A DNA stretch of 55,098 nt from a virus. The DNA lies in IMG/VR virus record IMGVR_UViG_3300013119_000328, positions 1 through 55,098 of that record; one strand, written 5' to 3'. Below are positions 14,953-21,430 of the stretch, in pieces. How positions within the stretch are numbered: the stretch's first letter is position 1; each line of letters begins with the position of its first letter. Both the position numbers and the translations under genes were made by a program. The notes under the pieces were generated by a model. It worked only from the letters and a program-made list of their open reading frames with translations. It ran no database searches and had not been told where the DNA came from.

Positions 14953-15341
14953 CAAAAGTCCATCGTTCCTGTGCCGTGCTCTGTTGTAAAAACCGCTCGG
15001 CGTAATCCGTGTTTGTTGATAATCTCTTGGCATTTAACACAAGGACAACTCATTCCGGGAAGGTCGTTCCTCCCCTTTCTCGCTACATAGATCGTCGCCC
15101 CCTGGAGGCGACTCTTGTCCTTCACTCGCCAAATGGCGTCCATCTCTGCGTGAACTGAACGAGTGAAATCCGCTTCGCTCGACTTGGGGTGGGTCTTGTA
15201 TCTGTTCCTCCCCACGGAGATCACATTTCCGCCCTTCACTATCACCGCTACATGGCGATGGAGGAGGCTCTTGCTATACTCGTTCGTGTCTATCTTCCGC
15301 AGGGCAAATGCTAGGAACTTATTTCGCTTCCTCTTTGTCAT
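14952..15341 (-). CDS. dCMP/cytidine deaminase-like protein
   Basis: A 129-aa zinc-dependent deaminase. The zinc ligands are visible as HAEMDAI (about residue 63) and CPCVKC (about 98-103), with the catalytic Glu in HAE. Phage enzymes of this type convert dCMP to dUMP to feed dTMP synthesis, which fits the neighbouring nucleotide and replication genes; the exact substrate (dCMP or cytidine) is not certain. A helix-rich N-terminus precedes RHVAVIVKGGNVISVGRN. Confidence 0.87.
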   Translation of the reverse strand: MTKRKRNKFLAFALRKIDTNEYSKSLLHRHVAVIVKGGNVISVGRNRYKTHPKSSEADFTRSVHAEMDAIWRVKDKSRLQGATIYVARKGRNDLPGMSCPCVKCQEIINKHGLRRAVFTTEHGTGTMDF

Positions 15342-15361
15342 CTCGCCCTACCTTCTTACCT

Positions 15362-15389
15362 ATTCTACACTCATCTTCCAAAATGTCAA
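15362..15389 (-). promoter_or_regulatory. Promoter for the deaminase-exonuclease operon
   Basis: TTGACA (15389-15384), 16-nt spacer, TAGAAT (15367-15362) on the minus strand, about 20 nt before ATG 15341. It overlaps the stop codon of the UvsX C-half. The CGGGCAGATGAAGAAAAG element precedes it. Confidence 0.7.
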
Positions 15390-16618
15390 GAACTCTTTTC
15401 TTCATCTGCCCGCTGAGTGGTTTGATCGAGAATCTCTAACACTCGCTCTTTGAACTTGTCCTCTGTCAACATTTTGAGCCAACTGCCTGCCTGGAACTTC
15501 TTGGACTTCGTGCCATCAGCATATTCTAACTCCTTCCAAGTCGTCCCATGAATGTACTGAGAGTCCTTAACTGCTTCCAGCCAACTTTCCTCATCTTGAA
15601 TCCCAACCCTGTCGCCGCCCCACAAAATCTTAAACATCGCTTTGCGACCTTGGGTGCCTCCTCGTGATTTCTCGATCTTAGCCGAGACAGATGAACCGAT
15701 GCGCTCGCCCCGGTCATTCTCAACAAAAGATGCTCTTGCTTTGCGTCCCGTCAACCAGATACGAAGAGTGTATGCATAAGTTAGCGCCTTGCCTCCCGGT
15801 GTAAAGTACGGAGTCACAAGCGCCTCTGCTGGGGTCTTGGGGATATTAATGCGTAGTTGGTTGATAATCATTAAGGTGTGTTGCTTTGCGTTGAGTGGGT
15901 TAATCAGCTTTTGGAGTCCGGCACCAATTACTTTGGGTTTACGGAGCATCCCGCCAGCATTGGGGTTGAGTTTTTCGGACTCTAAATCCGATTCACAGGG
16001 AGTAAAGGCTAAACTGTCCCAGATGAATAAGATCTGCTTATCAGTGGAGTCAATAATAGTATCGATAGTATCAAAGACAAACTCACAGGAGGTTGCTGGA
16101 ATGTAAAGGAAGTTTTCCAAATTGACGCCGGAACGCTCTAGAAACTGCGCATCCAGAGCCGACTCTGAGTCAAAATAGACAACATCAATTCCCTTCTTCT
16201 GTGCGTTGACGGCAACCTGCACTGCCATATAACTCTTTCCGGTGTTGTGGTTCAGGATGCCGTTGCCGTAATAACATGCCTCAGGGTGTTTGACTGTGAT
16301 GTCAACAATTTGCTTCGCACCTACCTGGCTGACCTGGCTGACTTCATGGTATTCGCCATCATCACAAAGTAGTCTTGTTGAGCCGACGACGAGTTCGCTA
16401 GTGCGGACCCACCCTTCTGATGCGAAGAACCTATGTTCCGCTGTGACTTCGATCCGGCGCTCATTTGCTAGAACCACCTCGTGTGCCGGCAACAGCCCCT
16501 TGTCGATGTAGTCGACGATCTCCGTGTACTCCCCCGACAAAGTCTTAACCCGTACCTTGTGTCCGGCATTGAGCAACTCTTTGACCTCTGCGATTCTGAT
16601 CTTCTTCTTCATACCCAC
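15386..16618 (-). CDS. uvsX: UvsX/RecA recombinase, C-terminal part with large C-intein
   Basis: Carries most of a RecA-fold strand-exchange protein. Residues 1-125 are intein; the extein begins TGKSYMAVQVAVNA, the end of the Walker A loop. It continues with VVYFDSESALDAQFLER, ILFIWDSLAFTP (Walker B), MIINQLRINI (L2-like) and TPGGKALTYAYTLRIWL. Joined to the 65-residue N-extein it would be about 350 aa, the usual UvsX size. The start is GTG 16618 (AAAGG 8 nt upstream) or ATG 16612. The promoter at 16658-16685 would express this half independently of the N-half. Confidence 0.94.
   Translation of the reverse strand: MGMKKKIRIAEVKELLNAGHKVRVKTLSGEYTEIVDYIDKGLLPAHEVVLANERRIEVTAEHRFFASEGWVRTSELVVGSTRLLCDDGEYHEVSQVSQVGAKQIVDITVKHPEACYYGNGILNHNTGKSYMAVQVAVNAQKKGIDVVYFDSESALDAQFLERSGVNLENFLYIPATSCEFVFDTIDTIIDSTDKQILFIWDSLAFTPCESDLESEKLNPNAGGMLRKPKVIGAGLQKLINPLNAKQHTLMIINQLRINIPKTPAEALVTPYFTPGGKALTYAYTLRIWLTGRKARASFVENDRGERIGSSVSAKIEKSRGGTQGRKAMFKILWGGDRVGIQDEESWLEAVKDSQYIHGTTWKELEYADGTKSKKFQAGSWLKMLTEDKFKERVLEILDQTTQRADEEKSS
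16244..16618 (-). other. Atypically split UvsX intein, large C-terminal piece (125 aa)
   Basis: Contains block B (RRIEVTAEHRFF), which normally belongs to the N-piece, plus F and G (IVDITVKHPEACYYGNG, then ILNHN). The terminal His-Asn is canonical and the +1 residue is Thr. Because block B is on this side, the break lies near the very N-terminus of the intein, unlike the DnaE and NrdJ split inteins. Confidence 0.92.
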
Positions 16619-16824
16619 TTTAACAACCTTTCATATTCTGTGCTGTTCATTGGTTCTATTGTACCTGATTCTATCAACTTGTCAAGTGTTTCTTTGTCAT
16701 ACTTCGGAAAACTAAAATCCTCCTCTGTCACGACTGTGAACTTCAAGCCCCATTGCTCACAAAACGATCGGGCGGCGGCGAACCTTGCTTTGTTTTCTCG
16801 TGTATCAAGTAGGCGGCCTATCAG
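16609..16824 (-). pseudogene. Open frame between uvsX halves, probable endonuclease remnant
   Basis: Directly after the TGA of the N-half the same frame is open for 71 codons, ending at a TGA (16611-16609) that overlaps the C-half ATG. It has no early start codon. It encodes ENKARFAAARSFCEQWGLKF and TVVTEEDFSFPKYD. This resembles the C-terminal part of TnsA-like or other PD-(D/E)XK nucleases (helix, then FxVVTExD). I read it as the tail of a former endonuclease gene that sat inside the broken intein; the identity is an inference. Confidence 0.5.
16658..16685 (-). promoter_or_regulatory. Promoter driving the UvsX C-half
   Basis: TTGACA (16685-16680), 16-nt spacer, TACAAT (16663-16658) on the minus strand, about 40 nt before the GTG start. 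It is one of the best -35/-10 pairs in the window and lies within the remnant frame between the two uvsX halves. Confidence 0.7.
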
Positions 16825-17061
16825 TCAATCCACTTCCACCTCGATAAGGGTGTCGTCTGAAACGCAGGCTTCAAGCCCCGCCACCTCACATATTTTGCCT
16901 ACTGGAATACCAGCTCGTTGCCCCTGTTTGATGATGTTGTCTAACCACCTTGAACCAGTGGGGATCCAATCTGACACCGTTGATGGGTCATTCTCGTCCA
17001 TACGGTAGGCAACTTGGGCTCGCTTGTTCAGCATCTTTTTAAGGTCATCGATGTTGGACAT
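16825..17061 (-). CDS. uvsX: UvsX/RecA recombinase, N-terminal part with 13-residue N-intein
   Basis: Only 78 aa. Residues 1-65 are the UvsX N-terminus (WIPTGSRWLDNIIKQG, then IPVGKICEVAGLEA, the first half of Walker A). Residues 66-78 (CVSDDTLIEVEVD) are the N-intein. The recombinase cannot bind ATP until the two chains are spliced, since the P-loop itself is interrupted (GLEA/TGKS). ATG 17061 is preceded by AAGGAG. The CGGGCAACAAGAAATAAAA motif lies just upstream. Confidence 0.93.
   Translation of the reverse strand: MSNIDDLKKMLNKRAQVAYRMDENDPSTVSDWIPTGSRWLDNIIKQGQRAGIPVGKICEVAGLEACVSDDTLIEVEVD
16828..16866 (-). other. Atypically split UvsX intein, 13-residue N-piece
   Basis: CVSDDTLIEVEVD: Cys1 nucleophile and block A only, then a stop codon. 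Natural inteins broken this close to the N-terminus are known but rare (for example metagenomic examples in UvsX and terminase genes). The partner is the 125-aa piece at 16244-16618. Confidence 0.88.
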
Positions 17062-17108
17062 GTTTATCTCCTTATTGTTTTATTTCTTGTTGCCCGCTAA
17101 TGAGGTTA

Positions 17109-17252
17109 TCAAACGGGCTTTCGTTTGGTCTTGCGACAGCATGAGCAGTGGGAACTGATGCCCTCGCAAGATCGGCAACTAACTGCTCCGCAATTTCCAC
17201 AGCGATAAATGACCTCTCGTGCCTTGCATGATGCGCATTTTCCGTATGCCAT
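17109..17252 (-). CDS. 47-aa Cys-rich zinc-ribbon-like protein
   Basis: MAYGKCASCKAREVIYRCGN followed by CGAVSCRSCEG and HCSCCRKTKRKPV: ten cysteines in 47 residues, mostly as CxxC-type pairs, so probably a zinc-binding protein with a basic tail. ATG 17252 has a strong AAAAGGAG upstream. A longer frame in another phase (17072-17302) covers the same bases but is not credible. It lies between the lipoprotein and uvsX genes. Function unknown. Confidence 0.75.
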   Translation of the reverse strand: MAYGKCASCKAREVIYRCGNCGAVSCRSCEGISSHCSCCRKTKRKPV

Positions 17253-17273
17253 AATTCTTCTCCTTTTGTCTTG

Positions 17274-17762
17274 TTATTTGTTAGTTTCTTTATCGTTAAC
17301 ATAGCGACACTTGAGGATGGCGATGCCTTGTCCCCTCAGCGGCTTGCGGGAATACACACCAATCGTGCCCATCTTGTGGAGAGGTTTGTTGGTGCCGTCA
17401 TTTTTGCAGATGCCCAAATCGTAGAAGATGCGGTTCTTCATGATTTCACAACTCAGACCCCGCGTCTCTTCGTTGCCTTCGCGGGTAATCTTGTCGACAC
17501 CGCACCCCTCAGCACCCACACCCTGCAAGTCGAAGAGGTATGGACCGTCGTTGAGGACGGTGTGGTGCCACTTTTTCGGAACATCTTCCCCTTCCGATTG
17601 GGAGAGCACCCACTCAATACGGCGTCTCTTCTTCGAAGGACCAGCATCAACGGTTAGGGGTACCCCAGCGTCAATACCAGCGTCAATACCAGCGTCAAGT
17701 GCGATTGGTGCTTTCGAAGTGCAACCCGTCAGAAGCGCAAGCGCTAGACCCAACTTCTTCAT
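17274..17762 (-). CDS. Predicted lipoprotein with DAG repeats
   Basis: A 162-aa secreted protein. The N-terminus (MKKLGLALALLTGC) is a lipoprotein signal peptide with lipobox LLTGC, so Cys14 would be lipidated. The mature part begins with a linker DAGIDAGIDAG...VDAG encoded by 12-bp tandem repeats, then a Cys-containing domain. Asp-Ala-Gly linkers of this kind are typical of Myxococcota and related bacteria. In a phage such a protein might act in superinfection exclusion or lysis, but nothing in the sequence decides this. Confidence 0.8.
   Translation of the reverse strand: MKKLGLALALLTGCTSKAPIALDAGIDAGIDAGVPLTVDAGPSKKRRRIEWVLSQSEGEDVPKKWHHTVLNDGPYLFDLQGVGAEGCGVDKITREGNEETRGLSCEIMKNRIFYDLGICKNDGTNKPLHKMGTIGVYSRKPLRGQGIAILKCRYVNDKETNK
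17665..17699 (-). repeat. 12-bp tandem repeat in the lipoprotein gene
   Basis: Nearly three copies of a 12-bp unit (ccagcgtcaata on the plus strand) encode the DAGIDAGIDAG linker. Copy number could vary by slippage without breaking the frame. Confidence 0.8.
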
Positions 17763-17832
17763 GTCTCTTTTCCTCTTGTCTGTTGATGCCCGAAGGCAGG
17801 CAGTTTAGCCACATGCCGAGGTGGTGAAGGAC

Positions 17833-18597
17833 CTATGCGAGCAGGTCGTCAAAGGCGGACTCGATGTCCGTGACCTTCGTGGTCGCTTCGGCACTTGCGC
17901 CTCCGCCTCCGTAGCGAGTGGTGCCGTCAGAAGTGTCTGCGTCGGCTCCGCCACTCAAAGTCTCATCGAGAAGTCTCTGGGCTTGCTCGGTGGTTGTGGG
18001 TGGGAACTGCTCCTCGAAGTTGGGAATGTTCGCGAGGAAGTTCTCAATCTGCTCGGGAGTGCCGAGTGGCGACGACTTGCGGGCAGGGCGAAGTTCCGTA
18101 GTGGGATACATCTGCCCCGCCTTCTTGCCGTAATCCAGTCGAAGGTCAGTACCCGCCTCTGGGTCTGCGATGTCGCCGTAGTCAGGATCGAGGACGATCT
18201 TGAGTAGTGCCTCGTAGGTGGTCTTCGAAAAGCCCCACAAGCGAACACCCTTCTCCTCCTCGCCACGGACGACGACGGGAGCAAATACCCGCATCTTCGG
18301 GAAGAAGTTTCGCGCCATCGCACGGCTCTCCTCGGTGTCCTCGTTCCACAACTTGTTGCCGAAGTCGCCGATGGGATCCTTGAGCCCAAAGGTTCGTGGA
18401 CTGATCAAAGTGGTCTTCTGATCCGCCCCAAGGCGATAGTGGAACTGATAGTCACGGAAGGGGTCTCCGTCTGTTGGTGCTACGATGCGGATCGTTTGGG
18501 ATCCCTCTTGGGGCTTCCAGAAGCCATCTGCTCCGCCACCCTTGGTGGTGAGTTTGTTGTATTTCGCTCGCATTGCGTCTAGGTTAATACCTGCCAT
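17833..18597 (-). CDS. Single-stranded DNA-binding protein, gp32-like
   Basis: A 254-aa protein that would coat ssDNA for replication and UvsX-dependent recombination. It starts with NLDAMRAKYNKL, continues with an OB-fold-like part (IRIVAPTDGDPFRDYQFHY, WGFSKTTYEALLKI) and ends with a flexible Ser/Gly/Thr region and the acidic tip DIESAFDDLLA, the usual partner-binding tail of SSBs. ATG 18597 has AAGGAAGAG upstream. It is the first gene after two promoters and heads the group that includes the uvsX N-half. Confidence 0.87.
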   Translation of the reverse strand: MAGINLDAMRAKYNKLTTKGGGADGFWKPQEGSQTIRIVAPTDGDPFRDYQFHYRLGADQKTTLISPRTFGLKDPIGDFGNKLWNEDTEESRAMARNFFPKMRVFAPVVVRGEEEKGVRLWGFSKTTYEALLKIVLDPDYGDIADPEAGTDLRLDYGKKAGQMYPTTELRPARKSSPLGTPEQIENFLANIPNFEEQFPPTTTEQAQRLLDETLSGGADADTSDGTTRYGGGGASAEATTKVTDIESAFDDLLA

Positions 18598-18661
18598 TTT
18601 CTCTTCCTTTTCTCGGGGTTCATCCCCATTTTGCCGTTATGGCGTGTTATTGTGTATCCTT

Positions 18662-18690
18662 ATGATACGCTAAAAATCTCACTTTGTAAA
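18662..18690 (-). promoter_or_regulatory. Promoter for the ssDNA-binding protein gene
   Basis: TTTACA (18690-18685), 17-nt spacer, TATCAT (18667-18662) on the minus strand. TCGGCAACAAAAAAGAAATA lies upstream of the -35 box. Confidence 0.6.
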
Positions 18691-18762
18691 GGGCTTTATT
18701 TCTTTTTTGTTGCCGACAAACCAACTCCTCTCTGCCCTTTGGTCGGCTCTCCATCTACAAGT

Positions 18763-18791
18763 AGTATCTCATGGGACGAGGGTTTCGTCAA
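18763..18791 (-). promoter_or_regulatory. Second, upstream promoter before the ssDNA-binding protein gene
   Basis: TTGACG (18791-18786), 17-nt spacer, GATACT (18768-18763) on the minus strand, in the 236-nt gap between 18598 and 18833. The rest of that gap holds the promoter at 18662-18690 and a motif copy near 18712; I see no gene in it. Confidence 0.45.
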
Positions 18792-18833
18792 GGTTTAATT
18801 TGAGGTATTTTGAGAAAAAAACGGAAGCAGTTG

Positions 18834-19292
18834 TTATTCTTCGGTTTCTTCTTCGGGAAGGGACTCATCGCTGACTTCGAGGATCTTTTCAAGCGCAAGC
18901 TCAACTCGCTTCAACTCGCCACCGAAGGTGAGAAGGGCGCAATTCCTGTGATCTTCCCAATTGAGCTTGAGGTCTCTTCCTGACTTTCCGTTATGCTCAA
19001 GTTCGAGGGCTTTGTTTAGTCCGTTGATCGTGTAGATCGTGCTCGTTTCTTTCTTGCGGTGGACCCGGATGGTGAAATGGACGCTGGCTGGGGTGTCCTT
19101 GGGCGATAAAGCGACAGTGTTGAAGGTGATGACCTTGCGGGTCACATCTTGGGTGTCGTTGAACACAAATATGAACTTGTTGGTTAGTTCGTGTTTCTCA
19201 AGGATATGCTGAACCACTTCGTCTGTTGTCGTACCATCTGCGTCTCTAATTATCGTTGCGAGCAATACACCCCTCTTTCTGTTTTTGGCCAA
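18834..19292 (-). CDS. Protein of unknown function
   Basis: A 152-aa protein, Lys/Arg-rich at the start (AKNRKRGVLLATIIRDADG) and acidic at the end (SDESLPEEETEE). A central beta-rich part has VHFTIRVHRKKETSTIYTIN. I do not recognise a family. The start appears to be TTG 19292, with GGAGGG 8 nt upstream. It sits between the tubulin-like and ssDNA-binding genes. Confidence 0.65.
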   Translation of the reverse strand: MAKNRKRGVLLATIIRDADGTTTDEVVQHILEKHELTNKFIFVFNDTQDVTRKVITFNTVALSPKDTPASVHFTIRVHRKKETSTIYTINGLNKALELEHNGKSGRDLKLNWEDHRNCALLTFGGELKRVELALEKILEVSDESLPEEETEE

Positions 19293-19349
19293 TTCATCAA
19301 CCCTCCGTCCGTTCGTCTTTCCTATTTAGTCGGTGAGAGATGCTTTTCA

Positions 19350-20165
19350 TCAGCGGTTCTGTGAAAAGTCCGTATAGATGCGGACAAAGGATTGATTTTC
19401 TGAACCCTCTATTTGATAAACTGCGTAGGCACACCTTGTTCCATCGTCGACCTCTTCCTTTACCTTTGACTTGATCTTCCCCAAAAGACTCGTGTCTTTC
19501 ATTTCTGCCTCTGGGATCCCATAGTAGAGTTTCTTGTCTTTTGTGCCCGATAGTGGATAAAAGGAGGTTTCGGTGTTGTCCGGGAGGAGGTGACCAAAGG
19601 TGGCTATGCGGACGCCTTCGGGCTTGATGTGCTCTGCTTGCTTTATGGGGCTGATGTGCTCATAGAAATTCGTCATCGTGAAAACAGAGAGGATGGCCTT
19701 TGTGATTCCAGCGTCAACCTCGTCAAGTGCTATGTCGCCAAGAGTGGCTTCGACTGCGGGGCGAGAAACAAGGTAGAGGTGCTCCAATATGCCAGAGAGG
19801 GCTAATCCCTGCAAGGCGCGGAAAAGCAACCCTTCATTCTCTTTGTTTGGAAGGGGTAGCATGTCCAACTCTGGCTCAACATAGAGCACGCTGACTTTTG
19901 CTTTGCAGAGGATTTCCAAAAGAGCAAGAGTTGCTCCCGTGATAGGGCCACCACCCTCGATAACCAAGAGGACTTCTGACTTCTTTGTTATACCCTTAAT
20001 TTTGCGCTTGATTGAAGCTGTGGGGAAATTCTCCTCGTAGGACTCCATCGTAGAGTGGTCGCCAAGCGTCTCCTCGTCAAAAAAGTAGGTCTTGTACTCT
20101 GGTAGCCCGCCGAACCCGTCTATGAGGGGCTTTGTGGCGCTCCCTAATCCAACTATCTTATCCAA
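19350..20165 (-). CDS. Tubulin/FtsZ-like phage protein (putative)
   Basis: A 271-aa protein starting MDKIVGLGSATKPLIDGF, with a glycine-rich loop EGGGPITGATLALLE (about residue 68-82) in the position of the tubulin GGGTGS signature, then VLYVEPELDMLP and LQGLALSGILEHLYLVSRP. Proteins of this type are conserved near replication genes in marine T4-like phages and are sometimes called tubulin-like. The loop departs from the consensus (GGGPITG), so GTP binding is not assured. It overlaps the PolA gene by 8 nt. Confidence 0.55.
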   Translation of the reverse strand: MDKIVGLGSATKPLIDGFGGLPEYKTYFFDEETLGDHSTMESYEENFPTASIKRKIKGITKKSEVLLVIEGGGPITGATLALLEILCKAKVSVLYVEPELDMLPLPNKENEGLLFRALQGLALSGILEHLYLVSRPAVEATLGDIALDEVDAGITKAILSVFTMTNFYEHISPIKQAEHIKPEGVRIATFGHLLPDNTETSFYPLSGTKDKKLYYGIPEAEMKDTSLLGKIKSKVKEEVDDGTRCAYAVYQIEGSENQSFVRIYTDFSQNR

Positions 20166-21366
20166 ATTGCTTTGCCTTCCTCATATCGCCGAAGTTCTTG
20201 CCGATCTCTGTGTTTACCCTGAACTTGCCGAACCTTGTGTTTCCAAATTCCGCAGCAAGTGTAGTAAGTAGTTCCTTGTCCTCTATGTCTAAGTCGATCA
20301 CTACCGAATCGTGGATGATGAATGCTATTTTTGATTTGTGCCCGATAAGCAGTTTTCGTAGTTTGGTCGCTTGTTCGAGGGTCATGTCGGCTGTGGTTGA
20401 CTGGATGAGGTAGTTGAGGGCGAGATGGTCGCTCGCTGGGATGTCTCGGGAGTAGGGAGTGGAGACGCTGTGCCCGTCGTAGTATTTGCGGGTTAGTTTG
20501 GCTTTGTTGTAGCGCTTGCGGAGGATTGATTTGTACTCGTTGAGGGCAGGTGAGTGACTTCCGTAGAGCCAGGCGAAAAAAGTGCGTTTGGCTTCGTCTC
20601 TCGTGATGTCGCTGAAGGTGTGCTTGGCGTTGTAGTCATGTACATCTTCCCCTGGTTGGTCTTCGCCTAATAGAGAAAGGAGGACACGGATTTCGGCGGC
20701 GTTGAAGTCGAACTCAACAAAGAGGTCGTTGGTTGGTTTGACGATTGTCCTGTCTTCCTTTCTCAGGGTGAGTATCGGGAAGGTTTTGGGCTTTGTGGTG
20801 AGGCGACCTGTGATGGTGCCGAATTGGTTGTAGACGACGCTCCTTGATGAGTTTCTCACCTTCCTAATGGTAGATAATGTCTGTGGGTCGGTGGCTGTGA
20901 GGGACGATGTGTCTATGTTGAGAGTATCATCCTTTATTTCTGCTAATAACTTGCGGACCTCGAACAGATTTCGGTAGTTTGGAGGTTTCTTGTGGTTCTC
21001 GATCACATAGTTGGTGATCTCGTTCTTTAAGGCGTTGTAGCGACGAAGAAACCACGGAGGCAGGATGTCGTAAAGACAATTGCTCTTGATGTCTATCTTG
21101 CTGATTTTTAGTGAACGGACAAAAGCAAGGCGCTGGTGGCGCAGCGCCTCCCACTCCTCTTGGAGAAAGTCGGGACACACCTCGTCAAGGGTTTTACCTT
21201 GGGCGTAAAGATCGGCATAGTCAACCCCCCTGTATCCGTCAAGATAGGACGAATAGGACCATGAACGAGTGAGGTCCTCGGGAAAGTCGTCTAGATCGAA
21301 CACAAGGTCGCCGTCGTAGTAGATGCCTACGCACTCGCCTTTGTCGTCTAGGGTCTGGAATAGCAA
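20158..21366 (-). CDS. Short family A DNA polymerase
   Basis: A 402-aa protein with the three polymerase A motifs: VEFDFNAAEIRVLLSLLG (motif A), RDEAKRTFFAWLYGS (motif B, finger helix) and IIHDSVV (motif C; Ser in place of the usual Glu after HD). No 3'-5' exonuclease domain is present. Short PolA proteins of this sort occur in marine T4-like phages. It coexists here with a full-length family C polymerase, so a repair or accessory role is likely. The start appears to be TTG 21366, downstream of the promoter at 21398-21426. Confidence 0.85.
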   Translation of the reverse strand: MLFQTLDDKGECVGIYYDGDLVFDLDDFPEDLTRSWSYSSYLDGYRGVDYADLYAQGKTLDEVCPDFLQEEWEALRHQRLAFVRSLKISKIDIKSNCLYDILPPWFLRRYNALKNEITNYVIENHKKPPNYRNLFEVRKLLAEIKDDTLNIDTSSLTATDPQTLSTIRKVRNSSRSVVYNQFGTITGRLTTKPKTFPILTLRKEDRTIVKPTNDLFVEFDFNAAEIRVLLSLLGEDQPGEDVHDYNAKHTFSDITRDEAKRTFFAWLYGSHSPALNEYKSILRKRYNKAKLTRKYYDGHSVSTPYSRDIPASDHLALNYLIQSTTADMTLEQATKLRKLLIGHKSKIAFIIHDSVVIDLDIEDKELLTTLAAEFGNTRFGKFRVNTEIGKNFGDMRKAKQFG

Positions 21367-21397
21367 TAAAGGGTGCCTCGGTTATTTCTACCCTACG

Positions 21398-21426
21398 AGA
21401 ATACCACAGGATCGGCTTGGCGTCAA
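21398..21426 (-). promoter_or_regulatory. Promoter for the PolA / tubulin-like genes
   Basis: TTGACG (21426-21421), 17-nt spacer, TATTCT (21403-21398) on the minus strand, about 30 nt before the PolA start. A degenerate CGGTCCCCCAAAATAA lies upstream. Confidence 0.55.
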
Positions 21427-21430
21427 GGGG

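Noticed and set aside
16481-17008. Plus-strand open frame across the uvsX gap
   Set aside because: Low-complexity Ser/Leu composition, antisense to both uvsX halves and the remnant frame.
17072-17302. Alternative 76-codon minus-strand frame over the Cys-rich gene
   Set aside because: The 47-aa frame in another phase has a strong ribosome site and a clear zinc-binding pattern; this frame has neither.
18600-18640. GGGG/CCCC hairpin before the ssDNA-binding gene as a terminator
   Set aside because: No T-tract follows on the transcribed strand and it lies in the leader of the gene.
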